From an uncultured Alphaproteobacteria bacterium (GTDB lineage: Bacteria; Pseudomonadota; Alphaproteobacteria; Sphingomonadales; Sphingomonadaceae), in NCBI GenBank assembly GCA_903934325.1, contig CAIZNH010000035.1, positions 34,488 to 98,487 of the forward strand: a stretch of 64,000 bases of DNA, written 5' to 3'. Below, one piece after another: positions 15,365-24,166 of this stretch (the first letter of the stretch is position 1; each line of letters opens with the position of its first letter). Under the pieces are notes generated by a model, which saw only the letters and a list, made by a program, of their open reading frames with translations, ran no database searches and was not told the DNA's origin. Position numbers and translations under genes: made by a program.

Positions 15365-16963
15365 ATGCTCGAATTCCCCCTTTGGAAAAAGATCTGGCTG
15401 TGGGCGGTGACGCTGGCGGCATCCGTGCTGGCGCTGCCCAGCCTTGCCAATGTCGCCGGGATCGACTGGCCCGCCGCGCTGCCGAGCCCCGAGGTCAATC
15501 TCGGGCTGGACCTTGCGGGCGGCTCGCACCTGCTGCTCGAAGCCAAGGCCGAGGATATCCGCGCCCAGCGGCTGGAGAACATGGAAGAAACCGTGCGCCA
15601 GCTGATGCGCAACGCTTCCCCGCGCATCCGCATCGGCGATGTCTCGACCGGCGATGGCAAGCTGTCCTTCATGCTCGACAGCCCGGCCGATATTGATCGT
15701 GCGCGCGGGCTGGTCGAGCCGGTGATGCAGGGCGCGAACCTGACCCGCGAATGGGACATGTCGGTGGTCGATGGCCAGCGCATCGTCCTCACGCCCACGC
15801 CGGCCGGGCTCGACACCGCGCTCGACGATGCGATGGAAAGCGCCACCGAAGTCGTGCGCCGCCGTATCGACGAGCTTGGCACGCGCGAGCCGACCATCAT
15901 CCGGCAGGGCGAAACCCGCATCGTCGTGCAGGTGCCCGGCCTGCAGGATCCCGATGCGCTCAAGAGCCTGCTGGGCCAGACCGCGCAGCTCGAATTCAAG
16001 CTGGTGGATCTCAACGCCCTGCCCGAGAATGTGCAGGCCGGCATCGCGCCTCCGGGCAGCGAGGTGTTCCCCTATGCGCCCGGCACCCCGTTGGAAGGCC
16101 GCTTCGAAGCGGTGCGCCGTCTGGGCGGGATCCGCGGCGAGAACCTCACCGGCGCGCAGTCCGGGGTCGATCCGACCAACAACCAGAACGTCGTCAACAT
16201 CACCTTCGACGCGCAGGGCGGGGCCAAGTTCGCCAAGCTGACGCGCGAGAACACCGGCAAGCCCTTTGCGATCATTCTCGACGGGCAGGTGCTTTCGGCA
16301 CCCCGGATCGACGAGCCGATCCTGGGCGGCCGCGCGCAGATCTCGGGCAGCTTCAACACCGAGAGCGCCAACAACCTCGCGATTGCGCTGCGCTCGGGCG
16401 CGCTGCCGGTGCCGCTGCAGGTGATCGAGGAACGCACCGTCGGGCCGGACCTTGGCGCGGATTCGATCCGCAAGGGCCTGCTGGCAATGGCGATCGGCAG
16501 CCTTGCGGTGATCGTCCTGATGGTGACGAGCTATGGCCGCTTCGGCCTCTATGCGACCGCAGCGCTGGTGCTCAACGTGCTGATGCTGCTCGGCCTGATG
16601 GCATTGGGCAGCTTCACGCTCACCCTGCCGGGGATCGCGGGCTTCGTCATCACCATCGGCGCGGCGGTGGACGCCAACGTGCTGATCAACGAACGTATCC
16701 GCGAAGAGCGCAAGCGTGGCCGCAAGGTCGTCGCCGCGGTCGAGACCGGCTACAAGGAAGCCGGCCGCGCGATTTATGACGCGAACGCCACCAACTTCAT
16801 CTCCGGGGTGGCGCTGTTCGCCTTCGGCTCGGGGCCGGTCAAGGGCTTCGCGGTGGTGCTGGTGATCGGCCTGTTCACCTCGGTCTTCACCGGCGTGACC
16901 CTGACCCGCCTGTTCGTCGCCGGATGGCTGCGCAAGACGCGCCCCAACGACATCAACATCTAA
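15365..16963 (+). CDS. secD: Protein translocase subunit SecD
   Basis: A 532-residue membrane protein. TM1 (LWAVTLAASVLALPSLANVA) is followed by the family motif LGLDLAGGSHLLLE, a large periplasmic P1 domain (about 45-360) and five C-terminal helices containing GLMALGSFTLTLPGIAGF and GAAVDANVLINERIREE, the proton-channel-associated D-x-N-V motif. SecD with SecF uses the proton gradient to pull translocated proteins through the periplasmic side of SecYEG. Separate secD and secF genes are the common arrangement. secF starts 15 bp after its stop. Confidence 0.97.
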   Translation: MLEFPLWKKIWLWAVTLAASVLALPSLANVAGIDWPAALPSPEVNLGLDLAGGSHLLLEAKAEDIRAQRLENMEETVRQLMRNASPRIRIGDVSTGDGKLSFMLDSPADIDRARGLVEPVMQGANLTREWDMSVVDGQRIVLTPTPAGLDTALDDAMESATEVVRRRIDELGTREPTIIRQGETRIVVQVPGLQDPDALKSLLGQTAQLEFKLVDLNALPENVQAGIAPPGSEVFPYAPGTPLEGRFEAVRRLGGIRGENLTGAQSGVDPTNNQNVVNITFDAQGGAKFAKLTRENTGKPFAIILDGQVLSAPRIDEPILGGRAQISGSFNTESANNLAIALRSGALPVPLQVIEERTVGPDLGADSIRKGLLAMAIGSLAVIVLMVTSYGRFGLYATAALVLNVLMLLGLMALGSFTLTLPGIAGFVITIGAAVDANVLINERIREERKRGRKVVAAVETGYKEAGRAIYDANATNFISGVALFAFGSGPVKGFAVVLVIGLFTSVFTGVTLTRLFVAGWLRKTRPNDINI

Positions 16964-16978
16964 AGGAGCACGAGACCG

Positions 16979-17956
16979 ATGAAACTCCTGAAGCTCGTCC
17001 CCGACGATACCAACATCAAGTTCCTCAAACTGCGCGTGCCATTCTTCGTGATGAGCCTCGTGCTGATCTTCGGCAGCTGGACCGCGGTGCTGGTGAACGG
17101 CCTCAATTTCGGGGTCGATTTCGCCGGCGGACAGGAAGTGCGCATGACCTTCCAGGAGCGCGATGCCGCCCCGATCCCGTCCTTGCGCGAGCTGGTCGGC
17201 GGGCTCGGTTATGGCGAGCCGGTGGTGCAGGAATTCGGCGGGCCCAAGACGGTCTCGATCCGCGTCGCCCTGCCCGAAGGGACCGAGGATACGCCGGGCG
17301 CGGCTACCGCGATCGGCCAAAAGGTGATCGCGGCGATCGCCAAGGAATATCCCGATGTCCGCACCGACGGGAACGACACGGTCTCGGGCAAGGTCGCGGG
17401 CGAATTCCGCGATCAGGCGATCCTCGCGCTGCTGGCGGCGATGGCGGCGGTGTCGCTCTATATCTGGGTGCGGTTCGAATGGCAGTTCGGCGTCGGCGCG
17501 ATGTTCGCGCTGGTGCACGACGTGTCGGTGACCGTGGGCCTGTTCGCGCTGACGCAGATGGAGTTCAGCCTGCAGATCGTCGCCGCGATCCTCGCGATCA
17601 TCGGCTATTCATTGAACGACACCGTGGTGGTCTATGACCGCATCCGCGAGAACCTGAAGAAGTTCCGCAAGATGCCGATGCCGGAGCTGCTCGACCTGTC
17701 GGTCAACGAGACTCTGTCGCGCACGGTCATGACCTCGCTGGCACTGTTCCTGGCGCTGATCCCGCTGCTGATCTTCGGCCCGCCGAGCCTGTTCGGCATG
17801 GTCGCGGCGATCACGACCGGCCTGTTCATCGGCGCCTATTCGAGCGTCTACATGGCCGGCCCGCTGCTGATCTGGATGGGGGTGACCTCGAACAGCTTCG
17901 TGCCGACCGAAAGCGCGATGGACCGTCAGGAAAAGATCGTCCGCGGGGAAGTGTGA
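16979..17956 (+). CDS. secF: Protein translocase subunit SecF
   Basis: A 325-residue partner of SecD. TM1 (FFVMSLVLIFGSWTAVLVNG) is followed by NFGVDFAGGQEVRM, a smaller periplasmic domain, then five helices including VHDVSVTVGLFAL and IGYSLNDTVVVYDRIRENL, the conserved D-R region of RND-type transport domains. AAGGAG precedes the ATG. It ends the yajC-secD-secF unit and converges on the glycosyltransferase gene, with a bulged hairpin but no T-run in the 16-bp gap. Confidence 0.97.
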   Translation: MKLLKLVPDDTNIKFLKLRVPFFVMSLVLIFGSWTAVLVNGLNFGVDFAGGQEVRMTFQERDAAPIPSLRELVGGLGYGEPVVQEFGGPKTVSIRVALPEGTEDTPGAATAIGQKVIAAIAKEYPDVRTDGNDTVSGKVAGEFRDQAILALLAAMAAVSLYIWVRFEWQFGVGAMFALVHDVSVTVGLFALTQMEFSLQIVAAILAIIGYSLNDTVVVYDRIRENLKKFRKMPMPELLDLSVNETLSRTVMTSLALFLALIPLLIFGPPSLFGMVAAITTGLFIGAYSSVYMAGPLLIWMGVTSNSFVPTESAMDRQEKIVRGEV

Positions 17957-17972
17957 TTGACGGTGGCGGGGT

Positions 17973-19157
17973 TCAGGCTCCGCCCGTCAGCCGCTCATAA
18001 TATTCCGCCAGCGCCGCACCGTTGGCGTCCCAGCTGAAGGCCTCCGTCAGCGCCGCCACGGCTTCGCGCGGGGGCGGGGCGTTGAGGATGGCGTTGATGC
18101 CCGCCGCCACGGCCGCAGGATTGCGTTCGACCAGCCGTCCGGCGGTGTCGCAGGTGATGAGCTCGCGCGCGCCGCCGACATCGCAGGTCACCACCGGCGT
18201 CCCGCAGGCGAGCGCCTCGACCCAGGCATTGGCGAGCCCCTCGCTCACGGTCGGCAGAACCATTGCATCGGCGGCCGACAGGATCAGCGGCATCACATCA
18301 TGATCGAGCGATCCGGCGAAATGGACCCGGTCGGCCATGCCCTCGCTTGCCGCCAGCGCCCGCAGCCGCGCCTCGTCCTCGCCCTTGCCGATCAGCACCA
18401 GCCGGGCGCCGGGAATGTCCTTCAATGCCGCAATCGCGATGCCTTGCCCCTTGCGCTCGATCAGCGCGCCGACGCAGGCCAGCAGCGGGGCATTGTCGGG
18501 CATGGCAAAGCCCAGTTCCTCGGATAGCTGCCGCCGCAATTGCGTGTGTTCGAGCGGGCGGAAGCGGTCGCGATCAAGCCCGGTGTAATGGACCGTGATC
18601 TTGTCTGCATCCATTCCCATCGCTGCCATCTGCCCGGCCAGATCGCGGCTGACGGCGAGCAGACCCGAGGCGCGGCGCGCGGCATCCAGCATCTGCTCGC
18701 GGGCAAAGCCGTGTTCGCCCCAGAAGCTGATATCGCTCCCGCGCGCCTTGATCGACAGCGGCAGGCCCATCTCCCCCGCGATGATCGCGGCAGCCGGGCC
18801 ATCGGGGAAGAAGAACTGCGCGTCGATCAGATCGATCGGCGTTTCGGCGTGGATGCGCTGCACCAGCGGCAGCACCGCCCGCGCAATCGCGACCGCATTG
18901 CGCCGCGCGCCGATGCGCGGGATCAAAGTGAAATGCGGGCGGTGGATGGTGATCCCGCCCTCGACATTCTCCGCCGGAAGATCGGCCAGCGGGCGATAGC
19001 GGCCCAGCACCAGCGGCGGCAGGCCGATCGGGTTGACCATCGTCACCCGCCAGTCGCCGCGCTTCGCCAGTGCCTCCATCGAGCGCGCCACGAAGGTGCC
19101 GAACCGCGGGTTCACCGGGTTGGGATAGAGCGTCGCGAGGGAAAGGACGTGCTTCAC
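17973..19157 (-). CDS. Glycosyltransferase family 4 protein
   Basis: A 394-residue GT-B enzyme with a GTG start at 19157. N-terminal domain: LYPNPVNPRFGTFVARS (acceptor side). C-terminal nucleotide-sugar domain: VGALIERKGQGIAI, LVLIGKGEDEARLRAL and the retaining-GT signature PTVSEGLANAWVEALACGTP with the E-x7-E pair. Retaining transfer from a nucleotide sugar onto a lipid or polysaccharide acceptor is expected; the sugar is unknown. It is transcribed alone, convergent with secF. Confidence 0.88.
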   Translation of the reverse strand: MKHVLSLATLYPNPVNPRFGTFVARSMEALAKRGDWRVTMVNPIGLPPLVLGRYRPLADLPAENVEGGITIHRPHFTLIPRIGARRNAVAIARAVLPLVQRIHAETPIDLIDAQFFFPDGPAAAIIAGEMGLPLSIKARGSDISFWGEHGFAREQMLDAARRASGLLAVSRDLAGQMAAMGMDADKITVHYTGLDRDRFRPLEHTQLRRQLSEELGFAMPDNAPLLACVGALIERKGQGIAIAALKDIPGARLVLIGKGEDEARLRALAASEGMADRVHFAGSLDHDVMPLILSAADAMVLPTVSEGLANAWVEALACGTPVVTCDVGGARELITCDTAGRLVERNPAAVAAGINAILNAPPPREAVAALTEAFSWDANGAALAEYYERLTGGA

Positions 19158-19182
19158 GGGGCAGGGCCTAGCAGCGGGCGGG

Positions 19183-19770
19183 TTAAAGCGGCCTGACCAG
19201 CATCATGGCCACCGCAATCCACGCCGGATTGTCGACCACCACCTGCTTTTGCCCCGCACCCGGCGGCAGCAGGCCGACGAGGGTGCCGCGCCGGTCGATC
19301 AGCCGCCCGAAAGCAAAGCGCCCGCCGGGGCGGGGCACGAGGCAGTCGCGGTTGATCGCGCTCTGGGTGTCCTCAGGCGCGAGCTGGCGCAGCCACACGA
19401 GGTCGCCCGGGCGATATTCGCCCACGCTCTCGCTTACCATCAGTACCAGCGGGGGCGGGGCGTCGGGGGTCTCGGCAAGTTCGCTCGGCAGTACGGCGGC
19501 GCGGGGGAAGGTGAGGGCGGAGGCACCGCCCGCGGCCAGTTCCGCCACGATCTGGGCCGTGCCCGACGGGCCGGTCTCGGCGCGCATCAGGCTCGCCGGA
19601 TCGACGCCGAGGGCGGCGGCAATGCGGTTCATCCAGATCAGCGAGAGTTGCCGGGTGCCGGTCTCCAGCCGCCCGATGGTCTGCGCGGTGGTGGGCGGTA
19701 CGCAGGCGGCGGCGAGATCGGCGAGGGTCAGTCCCTTGGCCTTCCGGATGTCGCGGATGCGGTTGAGCAT
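19183..19770 (-). CDS. XRE-family transcriptional regulator with C-terminal sensor-like domain
   Basis: A 195-residue protein. An HTH_XRE domain fills residues 1-60 (IRDIRKAKGLTLADLAAACV, then IGRLETGTRQLSLIWMNRIA). The rest (GEYRPGDLVWLRQLA, RPGGRFAFGRLIDRRG) resembles a LexA/CI-type S24 domain, but I cannot place the Ser-Lys dyad, so self-cleavage is doubtful. The ATG at 19770 lacks a convincing SD, and the frame stays open upstream into the divergent gene, which I reject. A palindrome in the shared 93-bp promoter region is a likely operator. Confidence 0.8.
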   Translation of the reverse strand: MLNRIRDIRKAKGLTLADLAAACVPPTTAQTIGRLETGTRQLSLIWMNRIAAALGVDPASLMRAETGPSGTAQIVAELAAGGASALTFPRAAVLPSELAETPDAPPPLVLMVSESVGEYRPGDLVWLRQLAPEDTQSAINRDCLVPRPGGRFAFGRLIDRRGTLVGLLPPGAGQKQVVVDNPAWIAVAMMLVRPL

Positions 19771-19829
19771 GGAGGGTGTCGTCCAAATTAACCAATACGG
19801 TTTTTTCTTTACTACAAATGTGCCGCTTT

Positions 19830-19842
19830 GGCAAGTCTTGCC
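19830..19842. promoter_or_regulatory. Palindrome between the XRE and DUF6456 genes
   Basis: GGCAAGTCTTGCC is a perfect 13-bp palindrome with an odd centre. A further GCAAG half-site follows at 19844-19848. It sits between the two divergent starts, 22 bp before the ATG at 19864. Probable operator of the adjacent XRE regulator. Confidence 0.4.
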
Positions 19843-19863
19843 GCAAGCAAAGGGAGACGACAC

Positions 19864-20343
19864 ATGAAGCGCCAACTGGTTGAACACGAACTCACCGCCG
19901 AAGGTCCGCTGCGCGGGGCCCGCCGCCCGGGCACGCGCGCGGTGCGCACGGTTACCGTCAATCTCGCCGAAAGCCCGATCGCCTGGCTTCATGCGCGCGG
20001 GCACATCAATGCGCGGCTGTTCGATGCGGGCGAGGCGCTGCGCAATGATTACGAACGCGCACAGCTTTCCGCCAACATCACCATGCGCTGGGATCCTGTG
20101 CGGGTGAAGACCACCGGCGAGCGCGGGTTCACGCCGACCGAACGGCAAGTCGCCGCGCGCCAGCGGTTCGACGGGGCGATCAAGGCCGCCGGCAAGGGGC
20201 TGGAGGATGTGCTGTGGCGCGTGGTCTGCGCGGGCGAGGCGCTGCCTGAAGCCGAAAAGACCCTCGGCTGGCCGGCGCGCAGCGGCAAGCTGGTGCTCAG
20301 AATCGCGCTGGAACGGGTGGCGGAGTTTTACCGCATCACCTGA
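19864..20343 (+). CDS. DUF6456 domain protein
   Basis: A 159-residue, basic, cytoplasmic-looking protein. LAESPIAWLHARGHINARLFDAGEALRNDYERAQL and ITMRWDP match the conserved core of alphaproteobacterial DUF6456. The C-terminal half (GLEDVLWRVVCAGEAL, LGWPARSGKLVLRIAL) looks like a helical DNA-binding module. GGGAGACGAC precedes the ATG at 19864. Function is not established. It is divergent from the XRE regulator, which suggests joint control. Family call from memory of the pattern. Confidence 0.7.
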   Translation: MKRQLVEHELTAEGPLRGARRPGTRAVRTVTVNLAESPIAWLHARGHINARLFDAGEALRNDYERAQLSANITMRWDPVRVKTTGERGFTPTERQVAARQRFDGAIKAAGKGLEDVLWRVVCAGEALPEAEKTLGWPARSGKLVLRIALERVAEFYRIT

Positions 20344-20350
20344 GGGTGCC

Positions 20351-22195
20351 TTAACCCTCGACCATCTCGGCCAGCATCAGCCAGCGCTCTTCGGCCGCGT
20401 CCTTTTCGGCGCGGGCATTGGCGATCCCGGCGCTGATCGTGGCAAAGCGCTGGGGATCGCGGGTGTAGAGCTCGGGATCGCCCAGCAGCGCCTCGCCCTT
20501 GGCGATGGCGGCTTCCAGTTCCTCGATGCGTTTCGGCAGGATCTCGTAGTCGCGCTGGTCCTTGTAGGACAATCGCGGTGCGGAAGGCGTCTTTGTAGGA
20601 AGGGGCTTTTGCCCCCCCTCCAGGGTCGGTTTGACCCCCTCTTGACCCCCTCTTGACCCCCCTTTGACCCCGGTTTGGGGGGCCTTTCGCCGCGCTTCCC
20701 AATCGGCGTATCCGCCCGCGATAATATCCACCTTGCCCGACCCGTCGAGCCCGAGGGTGATGGTGACGGTGCGGTCGAGGAAGTCGCGATCATGGCTGAC
20801 GATCAGCACGGTGCCGTCGAAGTCTGCGATGACTTCCTGAAGAAGATCAAGGGTTTCGAGATCGAGATCATTGGTCGGCTCGTCCAGTACCAGCAGATTT
20901 GCGGTGCGCGCGAATTCGCGGGCCAGCAAAAGCCGCGAGCGTTCGCCGCCCGAAAGAATACCGACTTTGGTGTCGACGAGGCCGGGATCGAATAGGAAAT
21001 CCTTGAGATAGGCCTGCACGTGCTTGCGCACACCGCGCACGTCGATCCAGTCGCCGCCCTCGGCCAGAATCTGGCGCACCGTCGCCCCCGGTTCGAGCAG
21101 CTTCCTCTGCTGGTCGATCATCACCCCTGAAAACGTGCGGGCATGGGTGACGCTGCCGGTGTCGCTTTCGAGTTCTTTGGTGAGCAATTTCAACAGCGTG
21201 GTCTTGCCCGCGCCATTCGAGCCGACGATCCCGATGCGGTCCCCGTTCTGGATCCGCAGGGTGAACGGCTTGATGATGGGGCGATCACCATAAGTCTTTG
21301 AAATATTGTCCGCGACAATCACCGACTTGGACTTGAAATCATCATCGCCAGCGAGTTTCAGCTTGGCCGTCCCCGCACCCGCAATCATCGCCGCCCTGAC
21401 AGCGCGCATCTGGTATAGCTTTTCCAGCCGACCCTGGTTGCGCTTGCGCCTCGCGGTGACCCCGCGCTCTAACCAGTGGGCCTCGATTTTCAGTTTTGCA
21501 TCAAGGCGTTCCGCCGCACGCGCCTCTTCGGCATAGACCGTCTCTTCCCACGCCTCATAGCCGCCGAAGCCTACCTCCTTGCGCCGCAAGGTGCCGCGAT
21601 CGAGCCACAGGGTGGCGCGCGTCAGGCGGGTGAGGAAGGTGCGATCGTGGGAAATGGTGATGAAGGCCCCGCGATAGCGCGAGAGCCAGTCCTCCAGCCA
21701 GTCGATCGCGGCCAGATCGAGGTGGTTGGTCGGCTCGTCCAGAAGGAGCAGATCAGGCTCCTGCGCCAGTGCCCTGGCAATCGCGGCGCGGCGCTTTTCG
21801 CCCCCGCTGGCAGTGGCGGCGGGGCGGCTCATGTCGATGCCGAGCTGTCCGGCAATCGCCTCCACCTCATGCGCTGCGGGGGCATCCTCGCCGCCTGTCG
21901 CAAAGTCCATGAGGGTCGAAAACGGCGTGAAATCAGGGTCCTGCTCAAGGAACACGATGCGCGTCCCGGGCTTGATCCGGCGCTGTCCGCGGTCGGCATC
22001 GATCTTGCCGGTGATGAGCCGCAGCAGCGTCGTCTTGCCCGCGCCGTTGCGCCCGATCAGCGCCAGCCGGTCTCCGGGCAGCACGTGCAGATCGATCGGT
22101 GCCGCGCCGGTGGTGGGCGTCGGCCCGCCGAACAGCCAGCGTCCGCCCTGTTGCAGGGCCATGCCTTCGAGCGAGAAGATGGGAGGTTGCGCCAT
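20351..22195 (-). CDS. ABC-F family ATPase (Uup-like)
   Basis: A 614-residue tandem ABC ATPase without membrane spans. Domain 1 has Walker A GRNGAGKTTLL, signature ASGGEKRRAAIARAL and LLLDEPTNHLDLAAIDWLE. Domain 2 has GSNGAGKTTLL, LSGGERSRLLLAREF and LVLDEPTNDLDLETLDLL. The C-terminal part carries a basic linker and a short coiled coil, as in Uup. ABC-F proteins act on ribosomes; Uup also affects DNA branch intermediates. The linker contains an 11-bp tandem repeat whose length is not a multiple of three (20631-20674). Confidence 0.92.
   Translation of the reverse strand: MAQPPIFSLEGMALQQGGRWLFGGPTPTTGAAPIDLHVLPGDRLALIGRNGAGKTTLLRLITGKIDADRGQRRIKPGTRIVFLEQDPDFTPFSTLMDFATGGEDAPAAHEVEAIAGQLGIDMSRPAATASGGEKRRAAIARALAQEPDLLLLDEPTNHLDLAAIDWLEDWLSRYRGAFITISHDRTFLTRLTRATLWLDRGTLRRKEVGFGGYEAWEETVYAEEARAAERLDAKLKIEAHWLERGVTARRKRNQGRLEKLYQMRAVRAAMIAGAGTAKLKLAGDDDFKSKSVIVADNISKTYGDRPIIKPFTLRIQNGDRIGIVGSNGAGKTTLLKLLTKELESDTGSVTHARTFSGVMIDQQRKLLEPGATVRQILAEGGDWIDVRGVRKHVQAYLKDFLFDPGLVDTKVGILSGGERSRLLLAREFARTANLLVLDEPTNDLDLETLDLLQEVIADFDGTVLIVSHDRDFLDRTVTITLGLDGSGKVDIIAGGYADWEARRKAPQTGVKGGSRGGQEGVKPTLEGGQKPLPTKTPSAPRLSYKDQRDYEILPKRIEELEAAIAKGEALLGDPELYTRDPQRFATISAGIANARAEKDAAEERWLMLAEMVEG
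20631..20674. repeat. 11-bp tandem repeat, four units, inside the ABC-F gene
   Basis: Four head-to-tail units: TTGACCCCCTC, TTGACCCCCTC, TTGACCCCCCT and TTGACCCCGGT. They encode a Gly/Lys-rich linker (VKGGSRGGQEGVK) just before the C-terminal domain. Gain or loss of one unit would shift the reading frame and remove the C-terminal coiled coil while leaving both ATPase domains intact. Confidence 0.85.
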
Positions 22196-22299
22196 GGCGC
22201 GCGGTGCCTAGAGACTTGCGCGCGCGCTGCCAAGGCGGTTCAGTCCCGCGAAAGCTGCCGGGGTGCATTGGCGCGGCTTACCGGAGGAAAACACCTATC

Positions 22300-23049
22300 A
22301 TGATCCGTCCCGCACTTGCCGCAATCGCTGCCAGCTCGCTCGCTCTGTCGGGTGCTGCGCTCGCCGAACCCGTGATCGAAATCGAGGCCAAGGGCCTGGT
22401 GGTCGAACTCACCGTCAGCGAAAGCGTCTCGGTTGCTCCCGATATCGCCACCATCGGCGCGGGCGTCACCACCGATGCGCCGACCGCCACCGAGGCACTG
22501 CGCCAGAACTCGGCTGCGATGGCCAAGGTGGTCGCCCGCATCAAGGCACTGGGCGTTGCCGAGCAGGACATCCAGACCACCGGCATCAACCTCAATGCCC
22601 GCTATGATTACGACCAGACCACCCAGCGTCAGGTGTTCCGCGGCTATCAGGCCTCCAACCGGGTGAGCGTGATCCTGCGCAAGATCGACAATGCCGGGCG
22701 CGTGCTTGATGCGCTGGTCGAGGCGGGCGCGAACGACCTGTCCGGCCCCAGCTTCTCGATCGAGAACGACGCCGCCGCCAAGGACGCCGCCCGCAAGCGC
22801 GCGATCGAAAAGGCCAAGGCGCGGGTCGATGAATATGCGACGATGTTCGGCTATGACCGGGCCAAGGTGCTGTGGATCAGCGAGAGCATCGAAAGCCGCG
22901 GCCCGATGCCCGAAATGGCGATGATGCGCGCCAGCGCCGACATGGTCGCCGCCGCTCCGCCGCCAGTGCAGCCGGGCATGGTCTCCACCGGGATCAGCAT
23001 GTCGTTCAAGTTCGAGCTGGTGAATGACGCAGCGCCGAGTGCGCCGTGA
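22300..23049 (+). CDS. SIMPL domain (DUF541) periplasmic protein
   Basis: A 250-residue protein with a signal peptide (LALSGAALA, cleavage near 21) and a SIMPL domain: VVELTVSESVSVAPDIATIGAG at the start, then GVAEQDIQTTGINLNARYDY and YDRAKVLWISE. E. coli YggE of this family lowers oxidative stress by an unknown mechanism; others oligomerise into barrels. GGAGGAAA upstream decides the start. It is divergent from the ABC-F gene and monocistronic as far as can be seen. Confidence 0.85.
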   Translation: MIRPALAAIAASSLALSGAALAEPVIEIEAKGLVVELTVSESVSVAPDIATIGAGVTTDAPTATEALRQNSAAMAKVVARIKALGVAEQDIQTTGINLNARYDYDQTTQRQVFRGYQASNRVSVILRKIDNAGRVLDALVEAGANDLSGPSFSIENDAAAKDAARKRAIEKAKARVDEYATMFGYDRAKVLWISESIESRGPMPEMAMMRASADMVAAAPPPVQPGMVSTGISMSFKFELVNDAAPSAP

Positions 23050-23097
23050 CATCATTCACACCTTGTTCAATGCTGCATAGCTAGGCATGGGGCCATT

Positions 23098-23412
23098 ATG
23101 AACGCTCGCCGCTCCTCTTGTGCTGCTCTGCTTGTCGCCCTGTGCGCGGCAGGGCTGGCTGTGCCCGGGGCGGCGCAGGAGCAATCGCTCAGCGATCAGG
23201 GCGAAGCGCGGCGCGAGGCGCAGGCGGGCACCCAGCTGTCGCTGCGCGAGATCGAGCGGCGCATCCTGCCGCAGATGCAGGGCAGCGAATATCTCGGCCC
23301 GGCCTACGATTCGACGGCGCGGGCCTACCGGCTCAAGTTCATCCGCGAAGGCCGGGTGACCTATGTCGATGTCGATGCGCGCACCGGCCGCGTCATCGGC
23401 CGTTCGCGCTGA
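23098..23412 (+). CDS. PepSY-like periplasmic protein
   Basis: A 104-residue secreted protein. Signal peptide (LLVALCAAGLAVPGAAQ, cleavage near 26), an acidic/basic helix (SLREIERRILPQ) and the PepSY-type strand pair AYRLKFIREGRVTYVDVDARTG. PepSY domains bind peptidases or act as inhibitory or sensory partners. It sits 76 bp before a response regulator-sensor kinase pair on the same strand, an arrangement in which such proteins often modulate the kinase. Confidence 0.75.
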   Translation: MNARRSSCAALLVALCAAGLAVPGAAQEQSLSDQGEARREAQAGTQLSLREIERRILPQMQGSEYLGPAYDSTARAYRLKFIREGRVTYVDVDARTGRVIGRSR

Positions 23413-23488
23413 GCGCCCGTTTGCTTGACGCTGGCGCGGCAAAGGCGCACCAAATCACGCAAAACACGCAGCAGGGAAGTGGTGAAGC

Positions 23489-24166
23489 ATGCGAATTCTG
23501 ATCGTCGAGGATGAGCCCACGCTGGGCGCGCAGCTCAAGTCGACGCTGGAGCATAACGGCTATGCGGTCGATCTGTCGGTCGATGGCGAGGACGGGCACT
23601 ACATGGGCTCGAGCGAGGATTACGATGCCGTGATCCTCGATCTGGGCCTGCCGGAAATCGACGGCCTGACAGTGCTGGGCATGTGGCGGCGCGAAGGGCG
23701 CACTTTCCCGGTGCTGGTGCTGACCGCGCGGGACTCGTGGTCCGACAAGGTCGCAGGTCTCGATGCAGGTGCGGACGACTATCTCGCCAAGCCGTTCCAG
23801 ACCGAAGAGCTGATCGCCCGCCTGCGCGCGCTGATCCGCCGTGCTTCGGGCAACACTTCGTCCGAACTGACCGCCGGCGATGTCCGGCTGGACACGCGCT
23901 CGGGCCGCGTCACGCTGGGCGGCGAGCCGGTGAAGCTCACCGCGCAGGAATACAAGCTCCTGTCCTACCTCATGCACCACAAGGGCAAGGTGGTGAGCCG
24001 CACGGAGCTGATCGAGCATATCTATGATCAGGATTTCGACCGGGATTCGAACACCATCGAAGTCTTCGTTACCCGCATCCGCAAGAAGCTTGGCGCAGAC
24101 GTGATTACGACCATCCGTGGCCTCGGTTACAGCCTCGACGACCCCGCCGAAGCCCCGCGCGCCTGA
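23489..24166 (+). CDS. OmpR/PhoP-family response regulator
   Basis: A 225-residue protein. Receiver domain 1-115 with acidic pocket VEDE and phosphoacceptor D51 (VILDLGLP), and conserved LTARD and LAKPF. Winged-helix DNA-binding domain 130-220 with KLTAQEYKLLSYLMHHKGKV and VFVTRIRKKLG. The cognate sensor kinase overlaps its 3' end. GGGAAGTGG precedes the ATG. Confidence 0.95.
   Translation: MRILIVEDEPTLGAQLKSTLEHNGYAVDLSVDGEDGHYMGSSEDYDAVILDLGLPEIDGLTVLGMWRREGRTFPVLVLTARDSWSDKVAGLDAGADDYLAKPFQTEELIARLRALIRRASGNTSSELTAGDVRLDTRSGRVTLGGEPVKLTAQEYKLLSYLMHHKGKVVSRTELIEHIYDQDFDRDSNTIEVFVTRIRKKLGADVITTIRGLGYSLDDPAEAPRA

Noticed and set aside
20631..20674. Possible CRISPR-like repeat
   Set aside because: Units are 11 bp, directly abutting with no spacers, and lie in a coding frame; no cas gene in the window.
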